Shown in pieces: positions 17,964 through 26,300 of a stretch of 39,965 nt of DNA (position 1 is the first letter of the stretch; every line of letters begins with the position of its first letter). Both the position numbers and the translations under genes were made by a program. Source of the DNA: Chitinophagales bacterium (GTDB taxonomy: Bacteria > Bacteroidota > Bacteroidia > Chitinophagales > JABDMM01); contig JABDMM010000121.1 of the NCBI GenBank assembly GCA_013001465.1, forward strand, positions 1-39,965, given 5' to 3'. Under the pieces are notes generated by a model, which was given only the letters and a program-made list of their open reading frames with translations, did not search any database and had not been told where the DNA came from.

Positions 17964-18067
17964 TTGTCGTGGTCTGTGCTGTAATTGATAGGACAAAAAA
18001 GAATGCACAACTTGTGAGAATTGAAGATAAATAGTTCATTTTATTAGGGTTTAGCCATTTAAAACTA

Positions 18068-18095
18068 ATCAATTATCAATAAAATGATAAATGAT
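18068..18095 (-). terminator. Weak terminator-like hairpin after the exporter operon
   Basis: On the minus strand ATCATTTATCA and TGATAATTGAT (18095-18085 with 18078-18068) form an 11-bp stem with one mismatch, followed by TAGTTTT. It is AT-rich, so the support is weak, but it sits 40 bp after the HlyD stop where an operon end is expected. Confidence 0.35.
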
Positions 18096-18135
18096 ATATG
18101 TCATAAATCAACAAACCCCGCCAAAGATATCGCCA

Positions 18136-19290
18136 CTAAATCTTCTCCTTAAAGACTTTCTTGAGTAAATATTTATATAATCGCACTCTGTTAAGGATCA
18201 CCTGTCCCTGTACCCCATAACCTCCTTTCAATATTATATTCGGGTTTTCATCTTTAATGTCGACCAGGATATGAAAGTTCTTCTCCTCACTCCTACTTGA
18301 TACATAGGATACATTGCCATTAACTATACCATATACAAAATGGTTGTACTCCTTCAGCTTTAAAATCACTTGCTGTCCGGGTGTTAAGCTCTTCAAGTGA
18401 TAAGGCTGTATGTTTAACTTCGCATAGTATGAGTTCTCCTGCTTCGGATCGATGCGGATCAATTCCATTCCCTTGCTCACAATATTTAAATTAGACGTCG
18501 AGTTAAATACAAATTGCACCTTACCTTCGATTTCAGATGTGATCCACTGATACGAATGATCTTTTTCTTTAAGTATGATCAAACTTTCAAGCTTCTCCTT
18601 ATAAATTTCATTCTCCTTTAGCTTCTGATCGATCTCGAGTACCTCAAATTCTATGTCGAGTATCTGCTTGTTCAAGTCATAATATTCACGCTGAAACTGA
18701 TTCTTCAGAGTAACATACTCATTATTCTTTTGCAGGTATTTCTGGTAAGTCTCCTCAAACTGTACCTGACTTAGGACTCCTTGCTTCTTCAGTTCATTAT
18801 CCCGGTTCATTTTTTCTTTAACCAAATACAACTCCTGCTCTAATGATTCCAATTTCTCACGATTGTTGCGGGATGAAGAACTATGGACTCTTGACTTGGG
18901 GTTTGGAATGAGCCTGATCTGACTTTTCAACTCATCGATCTTCTTCGTGAGGTTACTCTTCAAATAATTCAACGAAGAATCTGCTTGTATCAACGATTCA
19001 AGATCTCGCTCGTCCTGTACCATTTCAGAATTGATCTGACTGTTACGCAGCACGATAAGCGTATCTCCAACACTCACATTCATACCCTCTTTCACCAATA
19101 CCCTTTCAACCACAGCATCAAATGGAGCGATGTAGCTGTTAACAGAATTGGATGCGAGGATCTCACCTTCAGGGATACTAACGGTTTCATTGATCTTTAA
19201 TGTAACAAGAAGTACGACGCTTATGGTTACAAAGAACATGAACATCGCAAACAATATTCGTATCAACTTCAGTTTTACTTGATCTTGCAT
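18136..19290 (-). CDS. HlyD-family membrane fusion protein of peptide exporter
   Basis: A 384-residue periplasmic adaptor. One membrane helix lies at about residues 8-30 (ILFAMFMFFVTISVVLLVTL). A lipoyl-like half-motif follows (YIAPFDAVVERVLVKEGMNV, then GDTLIVLRNS) and a long coiled-coil hairpin at about 90-235. The return lipoyl and beta-barrel strands follow (WITSEIEGKVQFVF, LTPGQQVILKLKEYNHFVYG). This type links an inner-membrane ABC exporter to an outer-membrane channel. No TolC gene is nearby, so the outer-membrane partner must be elsewhere. It overlaps the ABC transporter gene by 16 bp, which indicates a single export unit. Confidence 0.92.
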   Translation of the reverse strand: MQDQVKLKLIRILFAMFMFFVTISVVLLVTLKINETVSIPEGEILASNSVNSYIAPFDAVVERVLVKEGMNVSVGDTLIVLRNSQINSEMVQDERDLESLIQADSSLNYLKSNLTKKIDELKSQIRLIPNPKSRVHSSSSRNNREKLESLEQELYLVKEKMNRDNELKKQGVLSQVQFEETYQKYLQKNNEYVTLKNQFQREYYDLNKQILDIEFEVLEIDQKLKENEIYKEKLESLIILKEKDHSYQWITSEIEGKVQFVFNSTSNLNIVSKGMELIRIDPKQENSYYAKLNIQPYHLKSLTPGQQVILKLKEYNHFVYGIVNGNVSYVSSRSEEKNFHILVDIKDENPNIILKGGYGVQGQVILNRVRLYKYLLKKVFKEKI

Positions 19291-21689
19291 AGCTCTCCTT
19301 TTGTCATTTTATAATGTGCATTATATTGTATTGTTGGGGTATCGATATGAGATGTGATCAGAAATGCTTTATCATTTATTGAATTCAACAACTTTTCGAT
19401 CCTTGTCCTTGATTCACTATCGATACCGATAAATATTTCATCGAGTATGATCATCGAAGCATCAGACATCAAAGCTCTCAACAATAGTATCTTTTTTCTC
19501 TGACCTGAAGAGAGGTTTCTTCCGTTTTCTACCAAGCGGAAATTCAGTTTCTCCGGGTTGGAAACGATGAACTCATAGAAATCGATCGCTTTTGCATATG
19601 CTATCAGTTTCTCCAGATCTATTTTCTTATCAAATGCGATGTTGAAGTGAAGCGAGTCATCGAAAATCGTATCCTCGCCACTGATCATTAAAATGTTCTT
19701 CCGTAAACTGTCCCGTTCGAACATATCATGGTGAATCCCATTATACAATATCGACCCTTCATCCTGATCATACAGCAAACTCATCACCTTGCAGAGTGTT
19801 GACTTACCGCTACCATTCTTCCCCTCTAGAAAAATTTTGTCACCTCTTTTAACAGAAATTGAATTTTGTTTTAAAATAGGTTTCTCCAGGATGTATGCAA
19901 ATTTCACATCGTTAATATCCAGGCTTTCGAAGGCCGAAGCATGGATCTTCTGATGATCCTTCGGTGCATCTTCTTCAGCAATTGCTTTCTTTTCCTGAAA
20001 ATCGAAATATCTATTCACGATCACTTTAAATTCCTGGAGGGATAAATTCTCTTCGAGCAGGTCGTTTAGTGAACCGAATATTTTCGAGCTCAGCGCAATA
20101 AATGCAATGATCTGACCGAGAGTGATCGAATTTGAGATCATCATTTGTCTCGATAATATCACGATGATGGCTAAAATTGTTATTTGAATTATAACTGAAA
20201 CAACGACCGAATTGAAGAGGTCAACATATTTTGATTTCTTCCGAATTTCCAACAAAGTGTTTACCTCCTCTCCTATTTCGTGAGAAGTATATCGTTCCAG
20301 TCCCATCGATTTTACTACCTGGATACCATCTATCTTTTCGATCATCTTAGAATACAAGTTAGCCTTGCTTCTGAAGCGTTGATTTTCCAGATTTTTAATA
20401 ATTGGGGTGAGCACAAAGAACAAAACAGTGAAAACCGCAATTACACCCAGGACGATAAGTGATAGCTTCCAGTTCAGGACAAACAAGATCCCTATCGAAA
20501 AAACTGAGATAACGACATTCACAAAGATCGATGAGAAGAATCTCAGGAAAAAACTCTTGATCTTCATCGAGTCGCTTAGTCTTTCCATCAGATCGCCTCT
20601 TCTGAAGGAAGCGAGATATCTCATGGAATAGTGATTCAGTTTAGCATCGAAAATATTCAGGAAATGTTTATCCAAAGCCAGACCAAGAAAGATAGAAACG
20701 TACTTTCTGAATATCCTGAAAGAGACATTGAACATAAAGAATATACCAACACCAATCGCGAACATGGTCAGCACATCCACTTGATACGTAGGCAGAACTT
20801 CATCGATCAACAACAGATTGATAAATACGGATAAATGAGTAACAAGAGCAGCTACAACCGTAGTAACTAAAAAGATCATCCACAGTTCCTTAAATTCTGA
20901 AGTAATACTGATGAGTTTGCTGAAAATACTCTTGCCCTCGACATTGTCATTGATCTTTAACTTTTTATCATCCGGCTTGTTGACAGACAATAACAATGGT
21001 GTTTCAAACTCAACCTTCTCTCCCAGTAGTTTTAGGTTCTTATGGCTTAGAGGTATCTTTTCATATTGCTGATTAAACAGTAGGTCTTTCAGATATGCAT
21101 TTGCAGCTTTATCATCCTTAAAACCAAATGTTTCTTCTATGTAGGTGAAGTAACTCACCTTGTTAAACATTTCAATGAGGTCTTGCCCCTGGATATTCAG
21201 AGGGATGCTTATTTTTCTTTCACTGAGGACCGCGTTGACCTCGCGTTGTAGCTTTGCTTCAACATCTACAAGATCGATCTCAGCACTGTTCAAATGCGCT
21301 TTCTTACTCAGTTCTGAACTGCTAAGTTTATAGATGCTGCCATCTGAAGGATCATAAATGGTGAACTTCCCTTTCCTATAACCATTGAGTACAATATAAT
21401 GCAGCCCTCTCTTCTGCATGATGGGCACAATTGCAGGGAAAAGACTGGAAATTTCTTTTTCACTCTTATCGAGTACATTCAGATCGACAAGTTTGAAATT
21501 GGTTACAAAACCATTGGAATCGAAAAATTTCTTGATGTCCCCAATACTCGCACCGGATTCGTCGAGTGGGATGTCATTTTCAATATAAGATCGGCTAAGC
21601 TTTACCTTTAGGGCATTACAAACCGTTTTTGCAGCACTTATCGCGCAATCGTTATCACGTAACTGCTGATCAACAACATTTTTAATCAT
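19275..21689 (-). CDS. C39-peptidase ABC exporter (bacteriocin type)
   Basis: An 804-residue half-transporter. Residues 1-130 are a C39 leader peptidase with Gln9, Cys15 (LRDNDCAIS), His97 (GLHYIVLNGY) and Asp113 (IYDPSDG), so the catalytic set is complete, although the usual Gly after Cys is Ala. A linker of about 120 residues precedes the membrane domain at 265-545. The nucleotide-binding domain has Walker A G623-KNGSGKST631, signature LSSGQ (726-730), Walker B IILDE (747-751) and switch His781. The Q-loop Gln is not evident (ILMISGEDT). Such exporters cut the leader at a double-glycine-type site and export the core. The adjacent peptide gene with an Ala-Gly site is the obvious substrate. 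Confidence 0.93.
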   Translation of the reverse strand: MIKNVVDQQLRDNDCAISAAKTVCNALKVKLSRSYIENDIPLDESGASIGDIKKFFDSNGFVTNFKLVDLNVLDKSEKEISSLFPAIVPIMQKRGLHYIVLNGYRKGKFTIYDPSDGSIYKLSSSELSKKAHLNSAEIDLVDVEAKLQREVNAVLSERKISIPLNIQGQDLIEMFNKVSYFTYIEETFGFKDDKAANAYLKDLLFNQQYEKIPLSHKNLKLLGEKVEFETPLLLSVNKPDDKKLKINDNVEGKSIFSKLISITSEFKELWMIFLVTTVVAALVTHLSVFINLLLIDEVLPTYQVDVLTMFAIGVGIFFMFNVSFRIFRKYVSIFLGLALDKHFLNIFDAKLNHYSMRYLASFRRGDLMERLSDSMKIKSFFLRFFSSIFVNVVISVFSIGILFVLNWKLSLIVLGVIAVFTVLFFVLTPIIKNLENQRFRSKANLYSKMIEKIDGIQVVKSMGLERYTSHEIGEEVNTLLEIRKKSKYVDLFNSVVVSVIIQITILAIIVILSRQMMISNSITLGQIIAFIALSSKIFGSLNDLLEENLSLQEFKVIVNRYFDFQEKKAIAEEDAPKDHQKIHASAFESLDINDVKFAYILEKPILKQNSISVKRGDKIFLEGKNGSGKSTLCKVMSLLYDQDEGSILYNGIHHDMFERDSLRKNILMISGEDTIFDDSLHFNIAFDKKIDLEKLIAYAKAIDFYEFIVSNPEKLNFRLVENGRNLSSGQRKKILLLRALMSDASMIILDEIFIGIDSESRTRIEKLLNSINDKAFLITSHIDTPTIQYNAHYKMTKGELCKIK

Positions 21690-21690
21690 A

Positions 21691-22890
21691 TCACTTCGAT
21701 ATTATATCCTTCCAGCGGTCGAAAAACTCAACCGCAGATCTAAATCTATTTTCAGGCTTTTTACTTAAAGCTTTTGATAGAAGGCTTATGATCTCAGTGT
21801 TGACTGTTGTGTGATGTGAATTGAAACTGGGGTTGCTGTTGCGTATGTTGTTTGACAGGTCTTTCCAAGTGATACCTTTGAAGGGCTTTTCATCGAATAG
21901 GATCGAGTAGATCAGCACCGCAAGTTGATAAACCTCAGAACGAAAGTCTGCCTTTTCTTTAACGAATTTAAAGCTGGATTGGTTAAGTTTTTCCGGCGGT
22001 AAATAATGAAGTACTCCTCCGCGTCGAATAATTTCATCTTCCTCCGGTTGAATATGATTCGACATACCGAAATCGATAACCTTTATCTTAAGATCATCAA
22101 GAACAAGAAAATTATGACTGTGAATATCACCATGAACTACACCGGTAGCGTGTAAATATGCTGAAGCTTCAAGCAAATTATGGATCAGTTGGATCTTTGT
22201 ATCGATGGATTGACCCATTTTCAACCACGATGAGATCGTAGAGCCATAGACATACTCCATCACTCCATAGACTTGATCTTCGTTGTTGAAGGCGATGAAT
22301 TGACAAATAAACTCGGAATCGAGTTCTTTCATGATATCAAATTCCTGTTTAAATGCTTGGATCTTTTTTTCTTTCCTGCTACCTAAATAATCCTGCTTCA
22401 GCAGTTTTATGATATGATGTTTCCCATTGTCTGTATTCTTTGCACGATAGATCCAAATGTCTTTTTTACTGCAGATGACATCTTCAATAATATAATTTCC
22501 AATAAGATCACCGATACCAGCTTCAATCTCCTGATGTTTATCTTCGATCTTTGGATCCAGAAGTATTCCTTTTACAAAAAGAGATTTGAAAAAAGCGACA
22601 GCAGTATCCTGTATTGCATGTCTTTCAACATTAGCTTCTTTTGCAAGTACTTCAATTACACTCCCTAAAGAAATTGGATCCTTAAATTGCTGAAGAAAAT
22701 AGGAAATAGACTCATTGATAAAGTATTCCCTGTCTGTTTTCTCATTCATAAGAACAAATCGCCGATCAGGCAGATCCTTACAATTGAGCCACAGATCGTG
22801 ATCATCAAATAAATTTTCCTGCTGAAGATCGACTATTTCAATCCACGGAGATAGTACAAATTTATCTCTGTTAATTTTATACTGGTACAT
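21691..22890 (-). CDS. RRE-like domain fused to Ser/Thr protein kinase
   Basis: A 399-residue protein without membrane segments. Residues about 40-112 resemble a PqqD/RiPP-recognition-element fold: DRRFVLMNEKTDREYFINES, then helices with a typical FKSLFVKGILLDP end. Residues 129-399 are an eukaryotic-like kinase. They contain Lys162 (IIKLLK), alpha-C Glu183, catalytic loop H253-G-D255-I-H-S-H-N260, D273-F-G275 and PPE (298-300). The glycine-rich loop is degenerate (IIEDVICSKKDIWIY). The catalytic residues suggest an active phosphotransferase; HGD rather than HRD is seen in phosphotransferase and lanthionine-synthetase-type kinases. No lyase or cyclase domain is present. It sits 1 bp before the exporter gene and right after the peptide gene. 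I infer that it binds the leader and phosphorylates the Ser-rich core. Confidence 0.85.
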   Translation of the reverse strand: MYQYKINRDKFVLSPWIEIVDLQQENLFDDHDLWLNCKDLPDRRFVLMNEKTDREYFINESISYFLQQFKDPISLGSVIEVLAKEANVERHAIQDTAVAFFKSLFVKGILLDPKIEDKHQEIEAGIGDLIGNYIIEDVICSKKDIWIYRAKNTDNGKHHIIKLLKQDYLGSRKEKKIQAFKQEFDIMKELDSEFICQFIAFNNEDQVYGVMEYVYGSTISSWLKMGQSIDTKIQLIHNLLEASAYLHATGVVHGDIHSHNFLVLDDLKIKVIDFGMSNHIQPEEDEIIRRGGVLHYLPPEKLNQSSFKFVKEKADFRSEVYQLAVLIYSILFDEKPFKGITWKDLSNNIRNSNPSFNSHHTTVNTEIISLLSKALSKKPENRFRSAVEFFDRWKDIISK

Positions 22891-22923
22891 AAAAAAAAGA
22901 GTACATGAAAAGACATGTACTCT
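22891..22923 (-). terminator. Hairpin plus T-run between peptide and kinase genes (attenuator)
   Basis: On the minus strand AGAGTACATG and CATGTACTCT pair (22923-22914 with 22907-22898) around a 6-base loop, followed by eight T (22898-22891). The T-run ends at the kinase ATG (22890). The structure lies 20 bp after the peptide stop. It is a good intrinsic terminator. Since no separate promoter is seen for the kinase, partial read-through would make peptide mRNA far more abundant than kinase and exporter mRNA. Confidence 0.85.
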
Positions 22924-22942
22924 CTGTTTATTTTATATTGAT

Positions 22943-23161
22943 TTAGTTCATGATCACACACTCTTCTTCAAAGAAGTTTTGACTTGTAGTGCTTTTAGAA
23001 CAACTACTAATAGAGCTTATAGACGATTCAGACGACTTAGCACTCTTTTCTTTGTTTTTCTTGTTCTTTTTCTTCTTTTTTCCGGCTCTCAAATCGACAT
23101 CAACGAGTTGATCTATTTTCTCCTCGCTTAGTTCATTAAGAATCTTGTTTAAGTTGATCAT
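22943..23161 (-). CDS. Candidate RiPP-like precursor peptide, Lys/Ser-rich
   Basis: A 72-residue peptide. Residues 1-24 form an amphipathic leader (LNKILNELSEEKIDQLVDVD). A leader-type site L24-R-A-G27 is followed by a lysine/asparagine tract (28-39, nine Lys). Residues 40-60 hold 12 Ser and 2 Thr in 21 positions, with four Ser-Ser-X units at 43-54 (SSESSISSISSC). The tail is acidic (FFEEECVIMN), and Cys54 and Cys68 are the only cysteines. The gene is the first of the exporter operon, has its own promoter, and is followed by an attenuator. The size, leader, Ala-Gly site and C39-exporter context fit a precursor peptide. The core composition is unlike known lanthipeptide or sactipeptide cores I recall. 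Mature activity is unknown. Confidence 0.8.
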   Translation of the reverse strand: MINLNKILNELSEEKIDQLVDVDLRAGKKKKKNKKNKEKSAKSSESSISSISSCSKSTTSQNFFEEECVIMN

Positions 23162-23184
23162 AGTGAAATATTTTAATTATATAT

Positions 23185-23213
23185 AATATAACATACATAT
23201 ATTAAAAAGTCAA
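23185..23213 (-). promoter_or_regulatory. Sigma70-like promoter of the peptide operon
   Basis: On the minus strand TTGACT (23213-23208), a 17-bp spacer and TATATT (23190-23185) match classical -35/-10 boxes. The ATG at 23161 is 23 bp beyond the -10. No TAnnTTTG box is seen. The remaining part of 23162-23373 contains an imperfect palindrome at 23286-23304 and no gene. Confidence 0.55.
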
Positions 23214-23373
23214 GAACAAATTAAAAATATTGAGATATTGAGGACTTGAGTGGGGATATAGCACAACTCAGAATCTCAATTCTTCAATGCTATTATAGCA
23301 TTGGAATACGGTTTTTATCTTACATCCCAGAATGCCGGTTATTTAGCAATAGCATCCCTGTTGTTATTAAGGA

Positions 23374-26300
23374 TCAGTTAACGATAACCCTTTCCGTTGC
23401 GCTCTTATATACACCGGACTGATAAGAGATATAATATACACCTTTCGCCAGGTTTTTTGTGTTAACTCTATAGCGATAGATGTTTGGAATTTCGGTCAAT
23501 TCTACGACCTTAACTCCTCTGGTATCCTGAATTGAGATACTCCCGAGTTCATTGCCTTCCTTCCTGATCTCTATATTGATCTTGTCTTTCGCCGGATTTG
23601 GATAAATATTCAAAGTAGTCAAACCGCCATTAGAACCGAATGCCGGTAGCTTGCTGTTAGGTCCGGTCGTAAATGTATCGATCACTGAATATTGCTGCGA
23701 TTTCAAAGGAAGATTACACACGGGGGTTATTCTCCAAACATAATCCGTATTATTCGCTAAGCTGTTTGCTACATATGATGTTGTAGTTCCGGGAGTGATC
23801 TCCAGTGTTACGATTTTCGTGGCACCCGCTGCAGACCCCTGGATGATATACCCCAATGCATATGGTGTCTCTGTCCATTTCAAAGTTGCAGAGTTTGTGC
23901 TAACATTGTCGGTCCAAATTACAGGAACCTGGCAGGTAGTTGCGAATGTATCCATGCCGGTCCAACCGCTGTTTCCAAATGAACATAATGTCCGTGCCTG
24001 CCATTCAAAATTCTTGTTTGTCTGGATCCCTGTTACCTGGTATGAACTTGTTCCTTGTGCGAAATTAAGATACACAAAGGATGTTATAGCCGGACTTATC
24101 AAGCGACCTCTTATTTCATAGTTTAAAGCATTTGGCATATTGTCCCAATTCAGAACAGCACCAGTTGGGGTAACATTTGTGGTAAATATTGAACTTGGAG
24201 CATTGCAAATTGGAGCGGCCTTTGTAACGCAAATGTCAAAGTTGCCTGACATAGCGCCACCGTCGTTCCATAATTGAATATAGTAGTCACTGCCGGTTGT
24301 CAAACCATTGAGTACATGGTTACCTGCAGCACTATCACTACAATATATTTGGTTACCTGCGCACCCATCATAAACTGCTAAGGACAATCCCGCTGCTGTT
24401 ACATTGGAAATGTTGATCTCTGCACCTGTATCGGTTCCTGAATTAAAGTAATACCAAACATCCCTTATGCTTCCGAATGGGTCACAAGAAGGATTCTGAG
24501 GTGCCTGAAATGCACAAGTATTTCCTCCGGAAGTAGCAGTACAATTGTTATGTTCAGATAAAGGCAGACTAATTGCTCCTAAACACTCATCATTTATTGG
24601 CTGTGGACCGCAAGGTGTGTCACAATTCAGCGTAATGCTAAAGTCTCCTGTGGCATTCTGAAAACCATGTACCAAAATATAATAGTCTGTTCCTACTGTG
24701 GTCTGAAAAGTATACCTGGAGGTATTTATTGCACATCCACTAAAGTCGTCATTCCCGCCGATGCAGTTGAGAATACCGCAGCTTCCGCTAAATATACTAA
24801 TCCTCGTATCGTAATCTGCAAAATTACATGTAGCTACTGTAACATCCATACCCGTTCCACTATGAACATACCAAACTCCGGGAGATGTAATATCCGGGCC
24901 ACAAACACCGCCCATGCTTATTGTCGCATTTACCGTGCTTCCATTAATCGTATCCCCGCAATTTATTGAAGTGGCATTATCACACGAGTCATTAGGTTCG
25001 GGTGGAGGGCTGTTATAGATACAGCTTACATTCAGACTGAAGTTTCCTGTGTTATTACTGTAACCGCTTACTCTTATAAAATAATCTGTTCCAGGCACCG
25101 AAGTCCATGTCACAGATGATTTAAGTCCGCAGTTATCATCATTACCGGTCACGCAAATTAAGCTACCGCAACTTCCGGAATACACATGCATCTTTGTATC
25201 ATAATTAGTGATCCCTCCACATGTATTAACGGTTACAGAACCATCGATCCCCGGAAATCTATACCAGACGCCGGGAGCTGTAGCAGAAGTCACGCAAGTA
25301 ACAGGCAGGTCTATGGTGGTCGAGTTAGTTGTTGAGCCAATATAAAATGAGTCACACTGAATAAGGATCGCATCCGCACACTGGTCGTTCGGAGGCAAAC
25401 CAAACAAAGTATTGAAATTAACAGGACCAATAGTACCACTGACATTGCCTGCACCACAATCTTCAAGTAAATAAGTATCGTAAGATGTTCCGGGGTTCAA
25501 ACCAATGAAGTTTACAGGTGGGCCATTTACACCGGTAATTCCGGAAATGATCGGAATTGCATTATTCCCAACGCCCGGATTTTGACCGGCAGGGACAACT
25601 TCGATATTGTAAGTAGAGTTATTGACCGATAACCAGTCTACTGTGGCAGATGAATCAGTGATCGAGCTAACGGCAAGTCCGCTCGGATCCGGACATAGAT
25701 CTATACAAGAAACAGTTAACTCGAATTCTCCGCTGACACTATTTCCACTAACGTATACAAAATAATCGACCCATGGGATACTTGTAAATGTCACAGAAGA
25801 AGAAAGAGTATCGGCACAAGCGACATTATTGTCATTTCCTGCAACACAACTTAGGCTGCTACAATCTCCCGAATAGACTTCAATTATAGTATTAAAATCT
25901 GTACCTGTATCACAACTTGAAATAGTGAATTGTTCACCATTTCCGGTGATATGATACCAGACACCATTTCCATGAGCAGGGGTCATACATATAGCAGGGC
26001 TTCCGATCGAAGAGCTGTTGATTGTATTGCCATGCATTGTCTGACCACAAACCAAGGGAATAGCATTTCCGCACAGATCGTTCAAAGGAAAACCATCATC
26101 CTTGATGCAACCATTATCCACGATCCCGACAAAGTTCTCGTAATTATCATTTAGTACAGCTTCCACAGAGCTAATACAAATCACCGTGTCTGTCGTTGAA
26201 CTCCAGAACACCCGGACCACACTCTGGTAATGCATGCTTTTTTCAATTACAGAATCAAGGTATGATAAATGTAAAACTGTATTCCCTCCCAGGGAAAATG

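Noticed and set aside
21691-23161. Standard class III or IV lanthipeptide cluster
   Set aside because: The kinase protein has no room for a lyase or LanC cyclase domain and none is encoded nearby.
23286-23304. Palindrome CAATGCTAT/ATAGCATTG as terminator of the lysyl-oxidase-like gene
   Set aside because: There is only one central base and no T-run on the minus strand; the stem is short.
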